Notes: generated by a model from the letters alone, not told the origin. Counted from the first letter of the stretch, positions 33,481 to 44,182 are shown. The stretch is DNA of 64,000 nucleotides from Crossaster papposus (GCA_037893245.1 JBAIAA010000886.1:186001-250000); one strand, 5' to 3'. Made by a program: numbers and translations.

Positions 33481-34262
33481 ACTAAAGCCGTGTTCCCATT
33501 GGACTTTTTCTTCCGCGGCATTGCATTAGTAATAACAATGCAATGCCAGAAATATCGGGTAATATCGGGTGGTAATAACAATGCAATACCAGAAATATCG
33601 AGTAAAAGAGGTAATATCGGGTGGTAATAACAATGCAATGTCAGAAATATCGGGTAATATCGGCTAGTAATAACAATGCGATGCCAGAAATATCGGGTAA
33701 AAGAGGTAATATCGGGTGGTAATAACAATGCAATGCCAGAAATATCGGGTAAATGGGGTAATATCGGGTGGTAATAACAATGCAATGCCAGAAATATCGG
33801 GTAAAAGAGGTAATATCGGGTGGTAATAACAATGCAATGCCAGAAATATCGGGTAAAAGAGGTAATATCGGGTGGTAATAACAATGCAATGCCAGAAATA
33901 TCGGGTAAATGGGGTAATATCGGGTGGTAATAACAATGCAATGCCAGAAATATCGGTAATCTCCCTGGCAATATCGGGTAAATGGGGTAATATCGGGTGG
34001 TAGTAACGTGCAATGCCAGAAATATCGGTAACATTCTCCCGGGTAACAGTGGGTAAATGTGGTAATATCGGCTGGTAATAACGGGGAAATGTTCGTCTAC
34101 TATCATCCCCGTTATTACTCGGTGATATTACCCGTAATAACGCGCTATTACTCGTTACAACCCGGGTAATATCGGTATGTTACCCAGTAATAACTAGCGT
34201 TATTACTCGTTACAACCCGGGTAATATCGGGTAAAATGCCCACTGGGTATCTAAACATTCTT
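33481..34262. repeat. 52-bp minisatellite, CAATGCCAGAAATATCGGGT
   Basis: About nine units, mostly 52 bp (some 43 bp lacking AAAGAGGTAAT), at 33520-34080; each holds two TAATATCGGGT sub-repeats. The right flank (34105-34235) has the related but inverted motif GTTATTACTCG...ACCCGGGTAATATCGG. The outer edges CCCATTGGACTTTTT and (complement) CCCAGTGGGCATTTT are weak inverted repeats, so the whole could be one element. The 219-codon minus-strand ORF is an artefact of the repeat. Confidence 0.8.
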
Positions 34263-34871
34263 CGTTTTTTCCAGAGTACCTCTCGAATTGACTTGATATT
34301 GTTATGTAATGTTTGGGGGTGATGGGGGTGTGAGTGACTGCCTGGACCGGCCTACTGGGTGTTTCTTTATCCCTTGTGGCGCTATGTCTGGGGGTGATGA
34401 ACGCCTCCTGTCTCCCTAAGCATTATCCCTTGCTATTTTCTATGATATTCGTTGTTTTCTTTCTATAATTTTCTAGTATCGATTCTCTAGTTTTTCGTCA
34501 CTGACAGATACCGTCTCAACCCACAATGCAAGCGTCGATTAAGTCTCCAGCGATCGCCGCATAGTTAGTGGCGCAAAGGGCACATTTCAATGTGACATAC
34601 GTGCCAACAAAACTTACACCAACCAACAACAGACTCAAAACGGCTAGGTCACGTGGTGTATGGAGCCATTTTGGTTCCAAAGTGCAGTGCCGCGGTGTTT
34701 AGCGTTTCCGGCGTGTATGTATTTTGTTTGGGTGTAAAATTGTCTGTAACACTCAGTACACCAATACAAGGTTCACAGCCATTCTACTCGGAAGAAAACA
34801 TGAAAGGCAAGTTGAAGACAAGTTCTAGATTGTGTGAGCACGATGAGTTGTTAAAGCCTAAGCAATTTGGC
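34263..34871. other. non-coding, no feature recognised
   Basis: Contains a 90-codon ORF (34653-34925) without domain similarity whose end runs into the hairpin at 34872; not called as a gene. Confidence 0.4.
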
Positions 34872-35021
34872 AAAGATTTCGCGAAAATATTTGCGATTTT
34901 ACTTGACTTGTATGTTGTATTGTAATTTCACTACATCATATTTCACGTGCGAATGGTGCACGTATATATATGTAGTGAAATTACAAGTCAAGTAAAATCG
35001 CAAATATTTTCGCGAAATCTT
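34872..35021. repeat. hairpin MITE, AAGATTTCGCGAAAATATTT ends
   Basis: Arms of about 65 bp are almost perfectly complementary (AAGATTTCGCGAAAATATTT...TAATTTCACTACAT and its complement), with one 10-bp insertion (TGTTGTATTG) in the left arm. The loop contains TTTCACGTGCGAATGGTGCA. Confidence 0.8.
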
Positions 35022-36290
35022 ACAAAACAACGTTGCCGTTGGCGAAACATATCGGCGATTTTTATATGCAATGCTTTAATACTTTATTATAGGGTACAAA
35101 ATCTACCTTTTCTAGATTATTGGACGGAAAGAATGTTTATACTAGTCATGTTTATTTCAAAAAGTAAAAAAAAAAATATTAAAAACGAACCTTAAAAACA
35201 ATATAATTGTAAAAATAGGCTACTTCAGTTGAAAATGAAAATAGACTTTGTACACAATCAACATGATCACAGAAGTTAAGTGGCCCAAGATACTACATTC
35301 TTACCTACTGTACTTGCCAAACTAGGCCTATTTTGTAGCGAAATTCATTTTGTAGGCCCTAAATGCTATGCCAGAGGAGAGGCCTAGTACTATCAGGGGG
35401 GGGGGGGGGGGGGGGGGGGGGGGGGCGGAAGGGGTGTTGCGCAATCATTTGCAATCGCAGTTTGGGTACACTCCATTTAAAAAAAAGGTAATGACCATTA
35501 AACATAAATAAATAATCCATGTATACTGTTAACATTTTCTCTTTAACAGCACTGAAAACATAATAGTTTATATTGAAAGAGTATTTTTAATTGTTGAGGT
35601 GCTTAGTTTTAAATAAAAATGCGTACAAATATTACCGACAATTTTCGTTGGTTTATTGCAGCAGCTAACGTGTATGAATGGGTCCAGATGGGAATTTCGT
35701 TACAAAACGTCTCCCCTAAAATGGCTACAAATATCGACATGATGTGAAAAAAAATTATCGTTCATCCTCTGATTTCTTTCAACTAACGTAATAATTAGGA
35801 ATAGATCTTTCATTCCTGAAAGTTAAATAAAAATCCCTCGGTACATCTCTGGATATTTGACCTTTTGTTTTGAATTTGTTTTGGAAAATGGTTTTTGCCA
35901 ATTCTCAATCGCGAAAGTTTACGCCATGCCTGTACTGTACGAATCTGGCTTTGCGGACGTTATATGAATCACTGAATTCGGAGAGCGAGCACGGAGCAAA
36001 TTTGTACGTGTTTCAATGGTGCGCTTCGAGGCAGCGATCTATACGTGTTTACTGTATGAGATGTTCGACTCGTGAGCGTGGAAGAATGAATGAGATACAT
36101 TTCAACGTTGGTGGCGCACCTTTTTGGGACCCCTTCCGCCCCCCCCCCTGTACTACATGTAGTACTTTGTGTTATTTTTAGAGACTTTTGGGGGGTAAAG
36201 TGATGATGGAAAATTAAAAAATGAAACACAAAGAAAACAAAATGACACACATGACACAGAGAACATGCCAAACTGTACTGCTTTGTAGGA
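35022..36290. other. non-coding; long G-run
   Basis: A G homopolymer of about 28 lies at 35398-35425. A 103-codon ORF at 35870-36181 has no recognised domain and ends in a C-run; not called. Nothing else supported. Confidence 0.4.
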
Positions 36291-36296
36291 AACGGG

Positions 36297-36655
36297 TCAA
36301 CTCGTACGCGAACCAACTCGTACGCGGGACAACTCGTACGCAGATTGGTCAACTTGTACGCGGGACAACTCGTACGCCAACCAACTCGTACGCCAACCAA
36401 CTCGAACGCCAACCAACTCGAACGCCAGCCAACTCGTACGCGGTTTGAAAATGTGGTTCACGGTTTGATAGTATTTTTAAGATAAAAAATATTTTGCACG
36501 CGTACGAGTTGGACCGCGTACGAGTTGGTTCGCATACGAGTTGGTTCGCATACGAGTTGGTTCGCATACGAGTTGGTTCGCATACGAGTTGGTTCGCATA
36601 CGAGTTGGTTCGCATACGAGTTGGTTCGCATACGAGTTGGTTCGCATACGAGTTG
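36297..36655. repeat. opposed minisatellite arms of CAACTCGTACGC units
   Basis: Left arm (36297-36440): about eight 16-18-bp units of CAACTCGTACGCCAAC type. Right arm (36500-36655): about nine units GAGTTGGTTCGCATAC in the opposite orientation. The spacer of about 60 bp has no repeats. Whole arms are mutually complementary, so the locus can form a hairpin. The core AACTCGTAC is shared with the locus at 31486-32755. Confidence 0.9.
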
Positions 36656-36776
36656 TCGCGTCTGATTTGTATGGCACCAGAAAATACAAATGTTCTGGTT
36701 TAAAATACATACACAAAATACCGGTATGCCCAACTGGATTGCATGTACACTGCTTTTACATTTTTTTAATTTTGTA

Positions 36777-36866
36777 TTAACCCTAACTCCCTACACAACA
36801 AAGGAAGTTGGAGGATTTTGAAGGAATTGTATTGTTCAATAACAATGGTGAGGGAGTTAGGGTTAA
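36777..36866. mobile_element. tiny TTAA-flanked MITE, CCCTAACTCCCT ends
   Basis: Ends CCCTAACTCCCT and AGGGAGTTAGGG are perfect inverted repeats flanked on both sides by TTAA; 82 bp between the TTAA sites. The ends resemble telomeric CCCTAA, but no array is present. Confidence 0.7.
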
Positions 36867-37189
36867 GCATGCCTTATGGTTGTGTCTGTTCAAATGATTA
36901 CACCGTTCAAATTTAGTATTAACAACACCCTTTTTTTTTCCTTTGTGTAGGAGAACTTTCCTTGACGGCAAGGAAAGCCTCAACAGACCGACAAAAATTT
37001 GAAGTTCCTGCAAGTCTCTACAACTAGCTTATCACAAGGATTTTCACAACAAAGTGGCTATTTTTACGTGACCGTAACTATTTTTACGTGATATAACTGG
37101 TTCCCGACACAGACAAGGGAAACTCAATACGCGCGGAACATATGAAGACCAACGACTTGACAGCCATAATTCACCAAAATAAATGGATA

Positions 37190-37368
37190 CAATCCCTAGT
37201 TAATTGTATACAGTCTCTAGTTTTTTTCGTATACACGATATACCTGTTTCTATTAACCAAAATTATTGGTTAATAATCTCATCTAGATAGGGTCTTATAG
37301 AAAAAGGTATAAAAGTCGTGTATACTTAATACTAGGAACTGTATACATGTACAATTAACTAGGGACTG
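37190..37368. mobile_element. inverted-repeat MITE, CAATCCCTAGTTAATTGTA
   Basis: Left end CAATCCCTAGTTAATTGTA and right end ACAATTAACTAGGGACTG are inverted repeats. A second mirrored pair, GTATACACGA / TCGTGTATAC, and the palindrome ATTAACCAAAATTATTGGTT lie inside. Confidence 0.7.
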
Positions 37369-40200
37369 CGCATGCGCAACCCGAACTCGCATAAAAATAG
37401 CAAAAGTACGTAGGTTTACGGTCACTTAAAATTAGCCACGGCCTTTCCACAAAGGGCACTTGACTTTGGAAAGTTGGAGAACACTGTTTAGGAATGAGAA
37501 ATCTTTGTCCTCATCATATATTGCAGTTTGTGCCATGACATTTGTAAAAAGGAAAGTAAATTATTAAAATTCATTGATACATGCAATAGAAGCATTGTTT
37601 CACATATACCTTTACTTTTGTTGTTAGTTTTATTAACTTTTTGGCTACTCGTGCAAAGCAGTTTTGGCTGACACTCAGCAGTGGTGTAACTATTCCCCCC
37701 CACCCCCATCCTTTCAAATTTAAAATTTCAAGGTGTGCACCCCCCCCCCCCCCCCCCCCCCCCCTACAAATTCAACGCAAGTTACGCTGCTGGTACTTGA
37801 AGTACACTGATGTTACTGGTTCAAATCAATTGCTGCTATCATGATTTGTCAGGAACACTTTGAAAGACAAACAAATATTGTTGACCTAGCCAGATCAAAA
37901 TGAACTGCTTTGACTTGAGTGGCTGTATAATGAGCTTTGACTTGTGTTCATTCCAAACAAGCAGTATTACCGGTACAAATGAATGTCACCCAAGGAACAT
38001 GTACACTCTGAAGGAAAAATGCTTTGTCTTAAAATAGCCTAGTAATTTTGGCAAAGGAAATAGATTCAAAATTAAAGTTTGTTTTTTTACTAGAACAAAT
38101 GGATTTTAACTGTGGTTTACTTTACGTGTTAACCTACTTGAAAATGAATCCAGACTAAATGACAATCAAACTTAAAACTTAAACACTTAAAATTGACTTG
38201 TTGCCTCTTTGTTTATAGATATTTTCTGAAAATTAAATATCTAAGAAATTAAAACATCCAGCTGGGTCGTACTTTTGACTGCTTTTGTTTGTTGTGACTT
38301 AAATATATTTCTGTTTGGCCTGGCATTTAAATACATCATATACATACAGTATACTTCATTCTTGGCATTCTTAAAGAAAACAAAAGAATACAAAACACGA
38401 AATCAGTGCTTCAGCTCCTTGGGTAAATAGTTCTTCCTTTCGAAAATGACTTTCCAAATTACTTTTGTAGCCTGAAACTGTTTTATTTGTTAATTGGCTC
38501 TATAGGTTTGTGTCACTTTGATGAGCCAAGTCGTGCGTAAAACGCATGCAGCGAGTGCGTGTAGTAACAACACGGATAGCGCGCGCGGCGTTACATGGAA
38601 ACAAAATGGCTTCTAATCCGTAGTTGTCGCAACTCTCTCTATCTACGGCTCTGGGCCTGGCTAGGGTGATTTTAAGCTTCCAGCTTTGGAAAATACAACC
38701 ACATTCTGGAACCAAAAAGTCCTATTTGTGGTTTTCTTCGTTTCAGCTGTGCCTCAGACTTATTATGCATTACTGAAAACATGTCTAGAACTAGAAGCAA
38801 ACCAAAATGGTCATGGACATTTCTAACTTTCGGCTTTTTATTAACCAATGAAATGTTTCTGAAACGCCGACATATAAACAGACACGGCTGGAGTAAGTTG
38901 GAAGCCTCTAGAGGTTTTATCTGGGCCGTTTTCCAAAGGCTCCGTTACGGCTCCATCACTATTGCCAAATTACATGAACAAAGCCACAGCGGAAACGAAG
39001 CTGGGATTTGGAAGACGGCCTTAGGTTAATACATTTGTAATTATCTTTCTGTTCCAATTGTTCATTTTAGGCTGAAATATTTTTGAAACAAATAATTATC
39101 TTCAACAAACACGAAAATAAAATCACTCTTTTGTTAAATTGTACATTTCAGGTGATGTTTTATTTACATTTTTATTTATATAGTGAGCTGTCCAACCATA
39201 TTGTAACTGATCTATATTTATTCATAGATAAATACAGTATTTTGAATGGAATTGTCAAATTTACTGCCAACAATTTTCACTCTGAGCCACTAAATATGAA
39301 AGGCAGTTTGAAGGAAATAACACAAGCAAGAATTTAGACAAAACTATTCATATAATAACTGAAGTATATGTACAGAGATTTGTCAAAACTGAACTAATAT
39401 GTCAACAATTCCTAATGAAATATATTTTAACAATTTATGTTCAAAATTTCTTGACAATGAAAAACACGGAAGTTTGGATTGCTCGAGTTTGCAGGTCTCG
39501 CATACAGAATGCCTAGAAATACAGCAAACCTGAGAAAATCTATTTTTATTTTTAGTAACTTGAAATGATATGTACAATGCATATGATGAGGGGGACAATA
39601 AAGAACAGATTATCGAAACACCATATTTTTGTTCATGGAGAATTTTAAAATGTCATACTTACAAAGTACAGATAGCTATTTTCTTGTCAAGAAATGTGTT
39701 TGTCTACAATATGTACATTTAGGCCCTGTTCATGTTCAACTGAACAAACCATATCACCACATCCAATACAAATCCTATGGAAACAAAATTAAAGTTAGTG
39801 TGTCCATGCTTATAGGTTTAGATTAGATAGATTTTGAAATTTAGTTTGATAATTTTCGGCGAGTAATTATTTAATTAAATTCAAATTGGGAATTAGGAGC
39901 GTCGCCGTCCCACTAATTCGTGGAGGGCATAGTACCAGTATGCGCTTTTTCGACCGCATCCCCAAATGTGTATGTACAATGTAAGAACAATTATATTCTT
40001 ATCAAGAAGCGTTCGTCTACAATATGTACATTTAGGTACTGTACAGGTTCAGCTGAACAAACCATATAATCACGTCCAATACAAATTCTATATTAATTTG
40101 CTGTATGAAAATTAAATTAACAAAAATGCAGCGAAACAAAAAGTAGAAAAAAGAAGATACATGTAATTCTTATAAGCCTTTCTTTAGATGTTGTGTACAG
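37369..40200. other. non-coding; homopolymer and a diverged duplication
   Basis: A C homopolymer of about 24 lies at 37741-37764. A region of about 120 bp at 39670-39790 (CTACAATATGTACATTTAGG, CAACTGAACAAACCATAT) recurs in diverged form at 40000-40110, as an old direct duplication. The ORF at 38781-39029 (82 codons) has no domain or splice support. No gene recognised. Confidence 0.45.
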
Positions 40201-40220
40201 AAAAAAATACAGAGTTGTAA

Positions 40221-40628
40221 TCGAGTCCCTGCAAGTCCTTTCACAAGTCCTTGCACAAGTCCTTTCACAAGTCCTTTCACAAGTCCTTTCACAAGTCCTT
40301 TCACAAGTCCTTTCACAAGTCCTTTCACAAGTCCTTTCACAAGTCCTTTCACAAGTCCTTTCACAAGTCCTTTCACAAGTCCTTTCACAAGTCCTTTCAC
40401 AAGTCCTTTCACAAGTCCTTTCACAAGTCCTTTCACAAGTCCTTTCACAAGTCCTTTCACAAGTCCTTTCACAAGTCCAGTCACAAGTCCAGTCATAACG
40501 CCAGTCATAAGTAACTGGTTGAACAATGACAAAGGAATGCTTTTGTTAAAGCTCATTTGAATAGCTTGTGATTTGAATTGAAACTGGAAGACTTGTGATG
40601 GACTTGCAGGGACTTGCAGGGATTTGAC
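40221..40628. repeat. 12-bp minisatellite with short inverted arm
   Basis: About 22 head-to-tail units of TCCTTTCACAAG at 40230-40510, starting with GAGTCCCTGCAAGTCC. After about 80 bp of spacer, 40590-40628 holds the opposite orientation (ACTTGTGATGGACTTGCAGG, then GACTTGCAGG again). This is the same opposed-arm layout as at 31.5 and 36.3 kb, with a different unit. ORFs with HKSF or VLSQ repeats are artefacts. Confidence 0.9.
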
Positions 40629-40895
40629 TACATCCCTGAAAAAAAGTACATGTACTTTCTGTTTGAGTAAATACTATTATACAGTAACAGTAGCATATAC
40701 ATGTACAGTATGTATCTCAATAAATTTAGAACTGACGTAGCTATACAGTACAGTGTATATGCTTTTTCATAGAGTTGTTTTAGTCCCCGAATCCTGCGAC
40801 CAATTTCCATTATGCAAAATGCATCGTACAACTGCCTCGTTGTATTTAATTCTGAGTTCAGACAATTCCGGTGCTCGTCAAGAATATGGTAACCA

Positions 40896-41046
40896 TTAAC
40901 CCTAACCCTGCCAGATCCAGCACAGTGCAACTGTGGTGACTGCTTGACCTTGCTGGACTCTGCACACAAGTCAATGTGACAAAGTATGCAAACTGTTGCG
41001 TCTGGCAGGGTTTTCTAGCCAAAATACCCTGAAGGGTTAGGGTTAA
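40896..41046. mobile_element. TTAA-flanked MITE, left of transposase exon
   Basis: 143 bp between TTAA sites. Ends are CCCTAACCCTGCCAGATCC and (complement) CCCTAACCCTTCAGGGTAT. It is highly similar, in inverted orientation, to 43093-43246. A TTAA target duplication and CCCTAA start are compatible with a piggyBac-type MITE (inference). Confidence 0.8.
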
Positions 41047-41308
41047 GATCACTATTTGTATTAGCTAAAATGTACCCTGGCCAAATGGGAATTGTTTTTG
41101 TTCGCCATGTCTTGAAAGGATTAACTATTCCCACTTGTTCTGATTATCTAGTAAATGTTGCATTTTGAAGATAATCTTGTGCATATATACAACTAAAACT
41201 ACGAACTGAAAATCTAACAGATTAATGTTGATAAGACCACTCATGTTAGTCTTTTAGGTACTGTATCTTCGTGTAAGCTTGGGCAATGTCTGTTTGAATC
41301 ATTAAGGT

Positions 41309-43015
41309 TCACACATGGCTGCTTTCCGGCAAACAAAAAGTGATGCATGCATTCAGCAGTTGCTTCAGTTTCCTGTCCCCTTTCCGAAACTCTTCCCAGA
41401 ACTTGATAATCTGGTGGTTCTTGCCAACTGTGCTGTGGTAGCGCTTCAGGTTTTTTTTGGAAGATGGCTTGGCTTGAGCATCGACTGTCTTCGACTCGCT
41501 CAACAGATGCATGATCAGGACACTGAGGGGCAGCTTGCCTTTCTTGATTTTGTTATTAAGTTGCTTATTCCAGGCTTCCAGGTCATTATTTATCCGCTGC
41601 GGCTGCGAGTAGACACTCCAGACAGAAGGAGACCACATACAGGTAGGCCCTTCAATCCACGTGGCTTCTACGTAGTTCAGGAGCTGGTGTAAGGTTCCCG
41701 TGTTGGCCTTACCTTGTAGTTTGGTGACCATTCTTGGGATGAGCTCTGCTGGGAGGAAACACAAAGCCATCAGTTTTCTCAGGAGACTGTACGCCCTGGT
41801 CGGCTCATGTACATAAGCCTGGCTGCCTTGGATCCCAAACTCCTGTATCTTCTTCCAGATGGCTTGGGACCAGTGGGAGGCACTTCCTGAACACTTAACA
41901 CCCGGAAAGACGTCATTGATTACTCTCCAAATGGTTGGCTCATAGTCTAGGATACACTCTGCGACGGCTATTTCCCCAGGGAGGCATTCCTTAATAGCGC
42001 TGAAGACTTCTTTGTAGTCTTTCTTCTTCTTGCTGGACATCAGTAGGAAGGCCATGGGCGTGAGTTTGGGCTCCTTGTCATGTACCACATAGGCATGGAT
42101 GGACATGAGATCCTTGAATGGGGGTTTGACCACCTTGGGATTGGTGTCAATGTACCAGAGGGTCGTCTGACTCAGAAGCTGAAGCTGCTGCGGAGAGGCC
42201 AAAAAGATGTGGGATTTACACCCGCGTTTGACAACCTTCTGCAGGAAATCAGCAGGGATGGCGGTGTCATGGATGTTATCCGAACCCCGCAGCAGTTTTT
42301 GACGCAGACGGAGGGCAGCACGTCTGAGGTTAGAGGGCTTTGGAATGCCAAGACCTGGTCTGTAGTAACCCACAATCTCCAGTAAGGCCTCGCCGACGAT
42401 GTCATCCATGGGTTCATTGGGATTCGTCGAAGCTTTGGCCTTGACTTGTGCCACTAACCTAGCAGCCACTCCATCGTTGGGTTTGCTTGGATGGACGTGG
42501 TCAAACTTCCCCCTCCTGAACTGCTCCCCAGTCTGCATGACTGACGCCCGACACAACACTTTGTTGTTTCGGATGCTGCACCTCCAGTAGGTGGTGTAAT
42601 TGTTCTTGTTCTTGAGGCAATACATGTAGCCAGCACTGTCAACCAACTTGGCATTTCGTCTCTGAGAGGACCCATCTACGATGGTGAATTCCGAGTCTGC
42701 CACCCTCTGCTCTTGGAATACCTCGGCAACAATTTCAGCAACGCCAAACTCGGACCCTATATCAGGCCCCACGTCGCCATCAGCTGCCCCAACTACGTGT
42801 TCCATTGTTCCTTCAAACTTCTCAGGGTGGGACCCTGTACTTATCTCTGGCTGAGATGGCTGGGATTGCTGTGCTGGGTCTGTCAGACGTTTGTCTTGGT
42901 TTGTATCATCATCATCATCAGAAGAAGAATCCTCTGAGTCTTCAGCTGTTGCCTGGCTGATACTGACTTCAGACCCTAAACCATCAGGCCCTGTATTGAT
43001 CCCAGTAAACTGTGG
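41309..43015 (-). CDS. FLYWCH/MULE-transposase protein, exon 3 (terminal)
   Basis: 569-codon minus-strand terminal exon, including the stop; acceptor CTTCTACAG| in phase 0. It opens with an acidic Ser/Asp linker (EDSEDSSSDDDDD). Next comes a FLYWCH zinc finger (NAKLVDSAGYMYCLKNK, YWRCSIRNNKVLCRA, DHVH). A MULE-type transposase follows: LWYIDTNPKV with the first Asp, CILDYEP with the second, the C...HW.QAIWKK block (VKCSGSASHWSQAIWKK) and a C-terminal NNDLEAWNKQLN region. Proteins like this descend from Mutator-like transposases. The exon is uninterrupted. No MULE terminal repeats were found around it, which leaves open either a live element with unseen ends or a domesticated gene. Confidence 0.85.
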   Translation of the reverse strand, partial: PQFTGINTGPDGLGSEVSISQATAEDSEDSSSDDDDDTNQDKRLTDPAQQSQPSQPEISTGSHPEKFEGTMEHVVGAADGDVGPDIGSEFGVAEIVAEVFQEQRVADSEFTIVDGSSQRRNAKLVDSAGYMYCLKNKNNYTTYWRCSIRNNKVLCRASVMQTGEQFRRGKFDHVHPSKPNDGVAARLVAQVKAKASTNPNEPMDDIVGEALLEIVGYYRPGLGIPKPSNLRRAALRLRQKLLRGSDNIHDTAIPADFLQKVVKRGCKSHIFLASPQQLQLLSQTTLWYIDTNPKVVKPPFKDLMSIHAYVVHDKEPKLTPMAFLLMSSKKKKDYKEVFSAIKECLPGEIAVAECILDYEPTIWRVINDVFPGVKCSGSASHWSQAIWKKIQEFGIQGSQAYVHEPTRAYSLLRKLMALCFLPAELIPRMVTKLQGKANTGTLHQLLNYVEATWIEGPTCMWSPSVWSVYSQPQRINNDLEAWNKQLNNKIKKGKLPLSVLIMHLLSESKTVDAQAKPSSKKNLKRYHSTVGKNHQIIKFWEEFRKGDRKLKQLLNACITFCLPESSHV

Positions 43016-43092
43016 CTGTAGAAGAAAAAAACCAAGAGAATGCTTACAAAAATCATTGTAGCTCAGACAACTATTTGAAATATTTCTGATAA

Positions 43093-43246
43093 TTAACCCT
43101 AACCCTCCAGGGTATTTTAGCTAGAAACCCTGCCAGGCACAACAGATTGCATACTTTGTCACATTGACTTGTGTGCAGGCAGAGTGCAGCAAGGTCAAGC
43201 AGTCACCAAAGATGCACTGTGCTGGATCTGGCAGGGTTAGGGTTAA
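43093..43246. mobile_element. TTAA-flanked MITE, in intron 2 of MULE gene
   Basis: 146 bp between TTAA sites with CCCTAACCCT ends. It is the inverted near-twin of 40896-41046, so the two MITEs bracket the terminal transposase exon. Confidence 0.8.
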
Positions 43247-43513
43247 AATAGTTTTAAATTTGTCACTTCCAATTTGCCATTAAATTGACTTTGTATTTCT
43301 TATGCATGGTAAAGGTCAAATGTAATCTTGTCCGACTTGGAATACGACTACAACTGCAACACGAAAAGGAGATTTAATTTACTCTGGCCCTCGCAATTTG
43401 ATACTATATCAGCAGTTTCAGCACATGTGTTGCACACAAAAATAATAGATATCCTCAATCCTACTGATAAAGAGCTGCCTATCAAATCAAGAAGGTAATG
43501 TAAACGTACATAC

Positions 43514-43606
43514 CATCGCAATTTCCTGTCCCCGCTGCTCAAAAGATTCAGAAATCACTGGAATGACCTGACTGACAGCTACTCCTTCCATTTCAACTGG
43601 AACATT
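43514..43606 (-). CDS. FLYWCH/MULE-transposase protein, exon 2
   Basis: 93 nt, 31 codons, phase 0 at both ends. Acceptor TTTTGGCCTTAG| and donor GCGATG|GTATGT. It encodes a linker rich in Val/Glu (NVPVEMEGVAVSQVIPV...). Joining exons 1, 2 and 3 keeps one frame, for a predicted 724 residues. Confidence 0.65.
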
Positions 43607-43789
43607 CTAAGGCCAAAAAAGAAGACGAAAAGTTGTGTAAATAACAGAACGAAAGAAGTGGGTAGGTTTTTCTTGTATCCAACTTAGAGGTCCCCTGTAA
43701 TTAATTGCTTTGTCGATAACCCTTACCTGCAATCATAATTGAAGGGGAACAGGTGGGGTGGCATTGGGCTCAATTCCCCTAATATTTAC

Positions 43790-44182
43790 CGTAGTTGTTG
43801 TCTTTTTGTAGGCCCTTCTTTTCTTAACTTTCCCAGTCGCTGTAAACTCAGCGCCTCCAAGCTGACCCGGGTGGATGTGATCGTTGTCGCCTTTCTTGAA
43901 TTCATCGCCTTTCTGTTGGAGAGTAGCCCTGCAGTAGATGTTCTTGTTACGCATGGTGCACTGCCATAACGTTGTGTTCTTGTACTTCTTCCTGACGGTG
44001 TACATGTGGCCCAGGTTGATGTCTATCAGCTTGCGATTGTTCCTCTGGGTCGGGACAAACTTGTATCTGCTCCCTTCTTCACACACACTACTCCCGGATT
44101 CGGTAGATTTCTGGATGTTCTGCAATGCTGCCAGTAAGCAACTGTCCACTGATGTTGCTTGCATTGTAACAGAGTGTTACTG
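43790..44182 (-). CDS. FLYWCH/MULE-transposase protein, exon 1 (FLYWCH finger 1)
   Basis: Acceptor AAATCTGCAG| at 44183, with the ATG at 44162-44164, so a 5' noncoding exon must lie upstream. 125 codons to the donor ACTACG|GTAAAT, phase 0. It carries a FLYWCH finger (YKFVPTQRNNRKLIDINLG, LWQCTMRNKNIYCRA, DHIH) and a basic tail (KVKKRRAYKKTTT). Without that splice the ORF ends 19 codons later at 43733, so the alternative is a short single-finger protein. A candidate noncoding exon ending GGAGGAAG|GTAATG lies at about 45150-45170. Confidence 0.75.

Noticed and set aside
33447..34106. 219-codon minus-strand ORF
   Set aside because: It is read entirely across the 52-bp minisatellite; the repeated CYYHPILP words reflect the DNA repeat and not a protein.
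36349..36780. ORFs with RTNSYANQLV-type repeats
   Set aside because: Products of the opposed AACTCGTACGC arrays.
38781..39029. 82-codon plus-strand ORF
   Set aside because: No domain recognised, no acceptor/donor pair, no neighbouring exons; kept as non-coding.
40170..40556. ORFs with VKGL, VLSQ or HKSF repeats on both strands
   Set aside because: A 12-bp tandem repeat without stops gives open frames in several phases; no start, splice or domain support.
40896..43246. Interstitial telomere or fusion point (TTAGGG/CCCTAA)
   Set aside because: Only one or two motif copies at the ends of short TTAA-flanked MITEs; no telomeric array.
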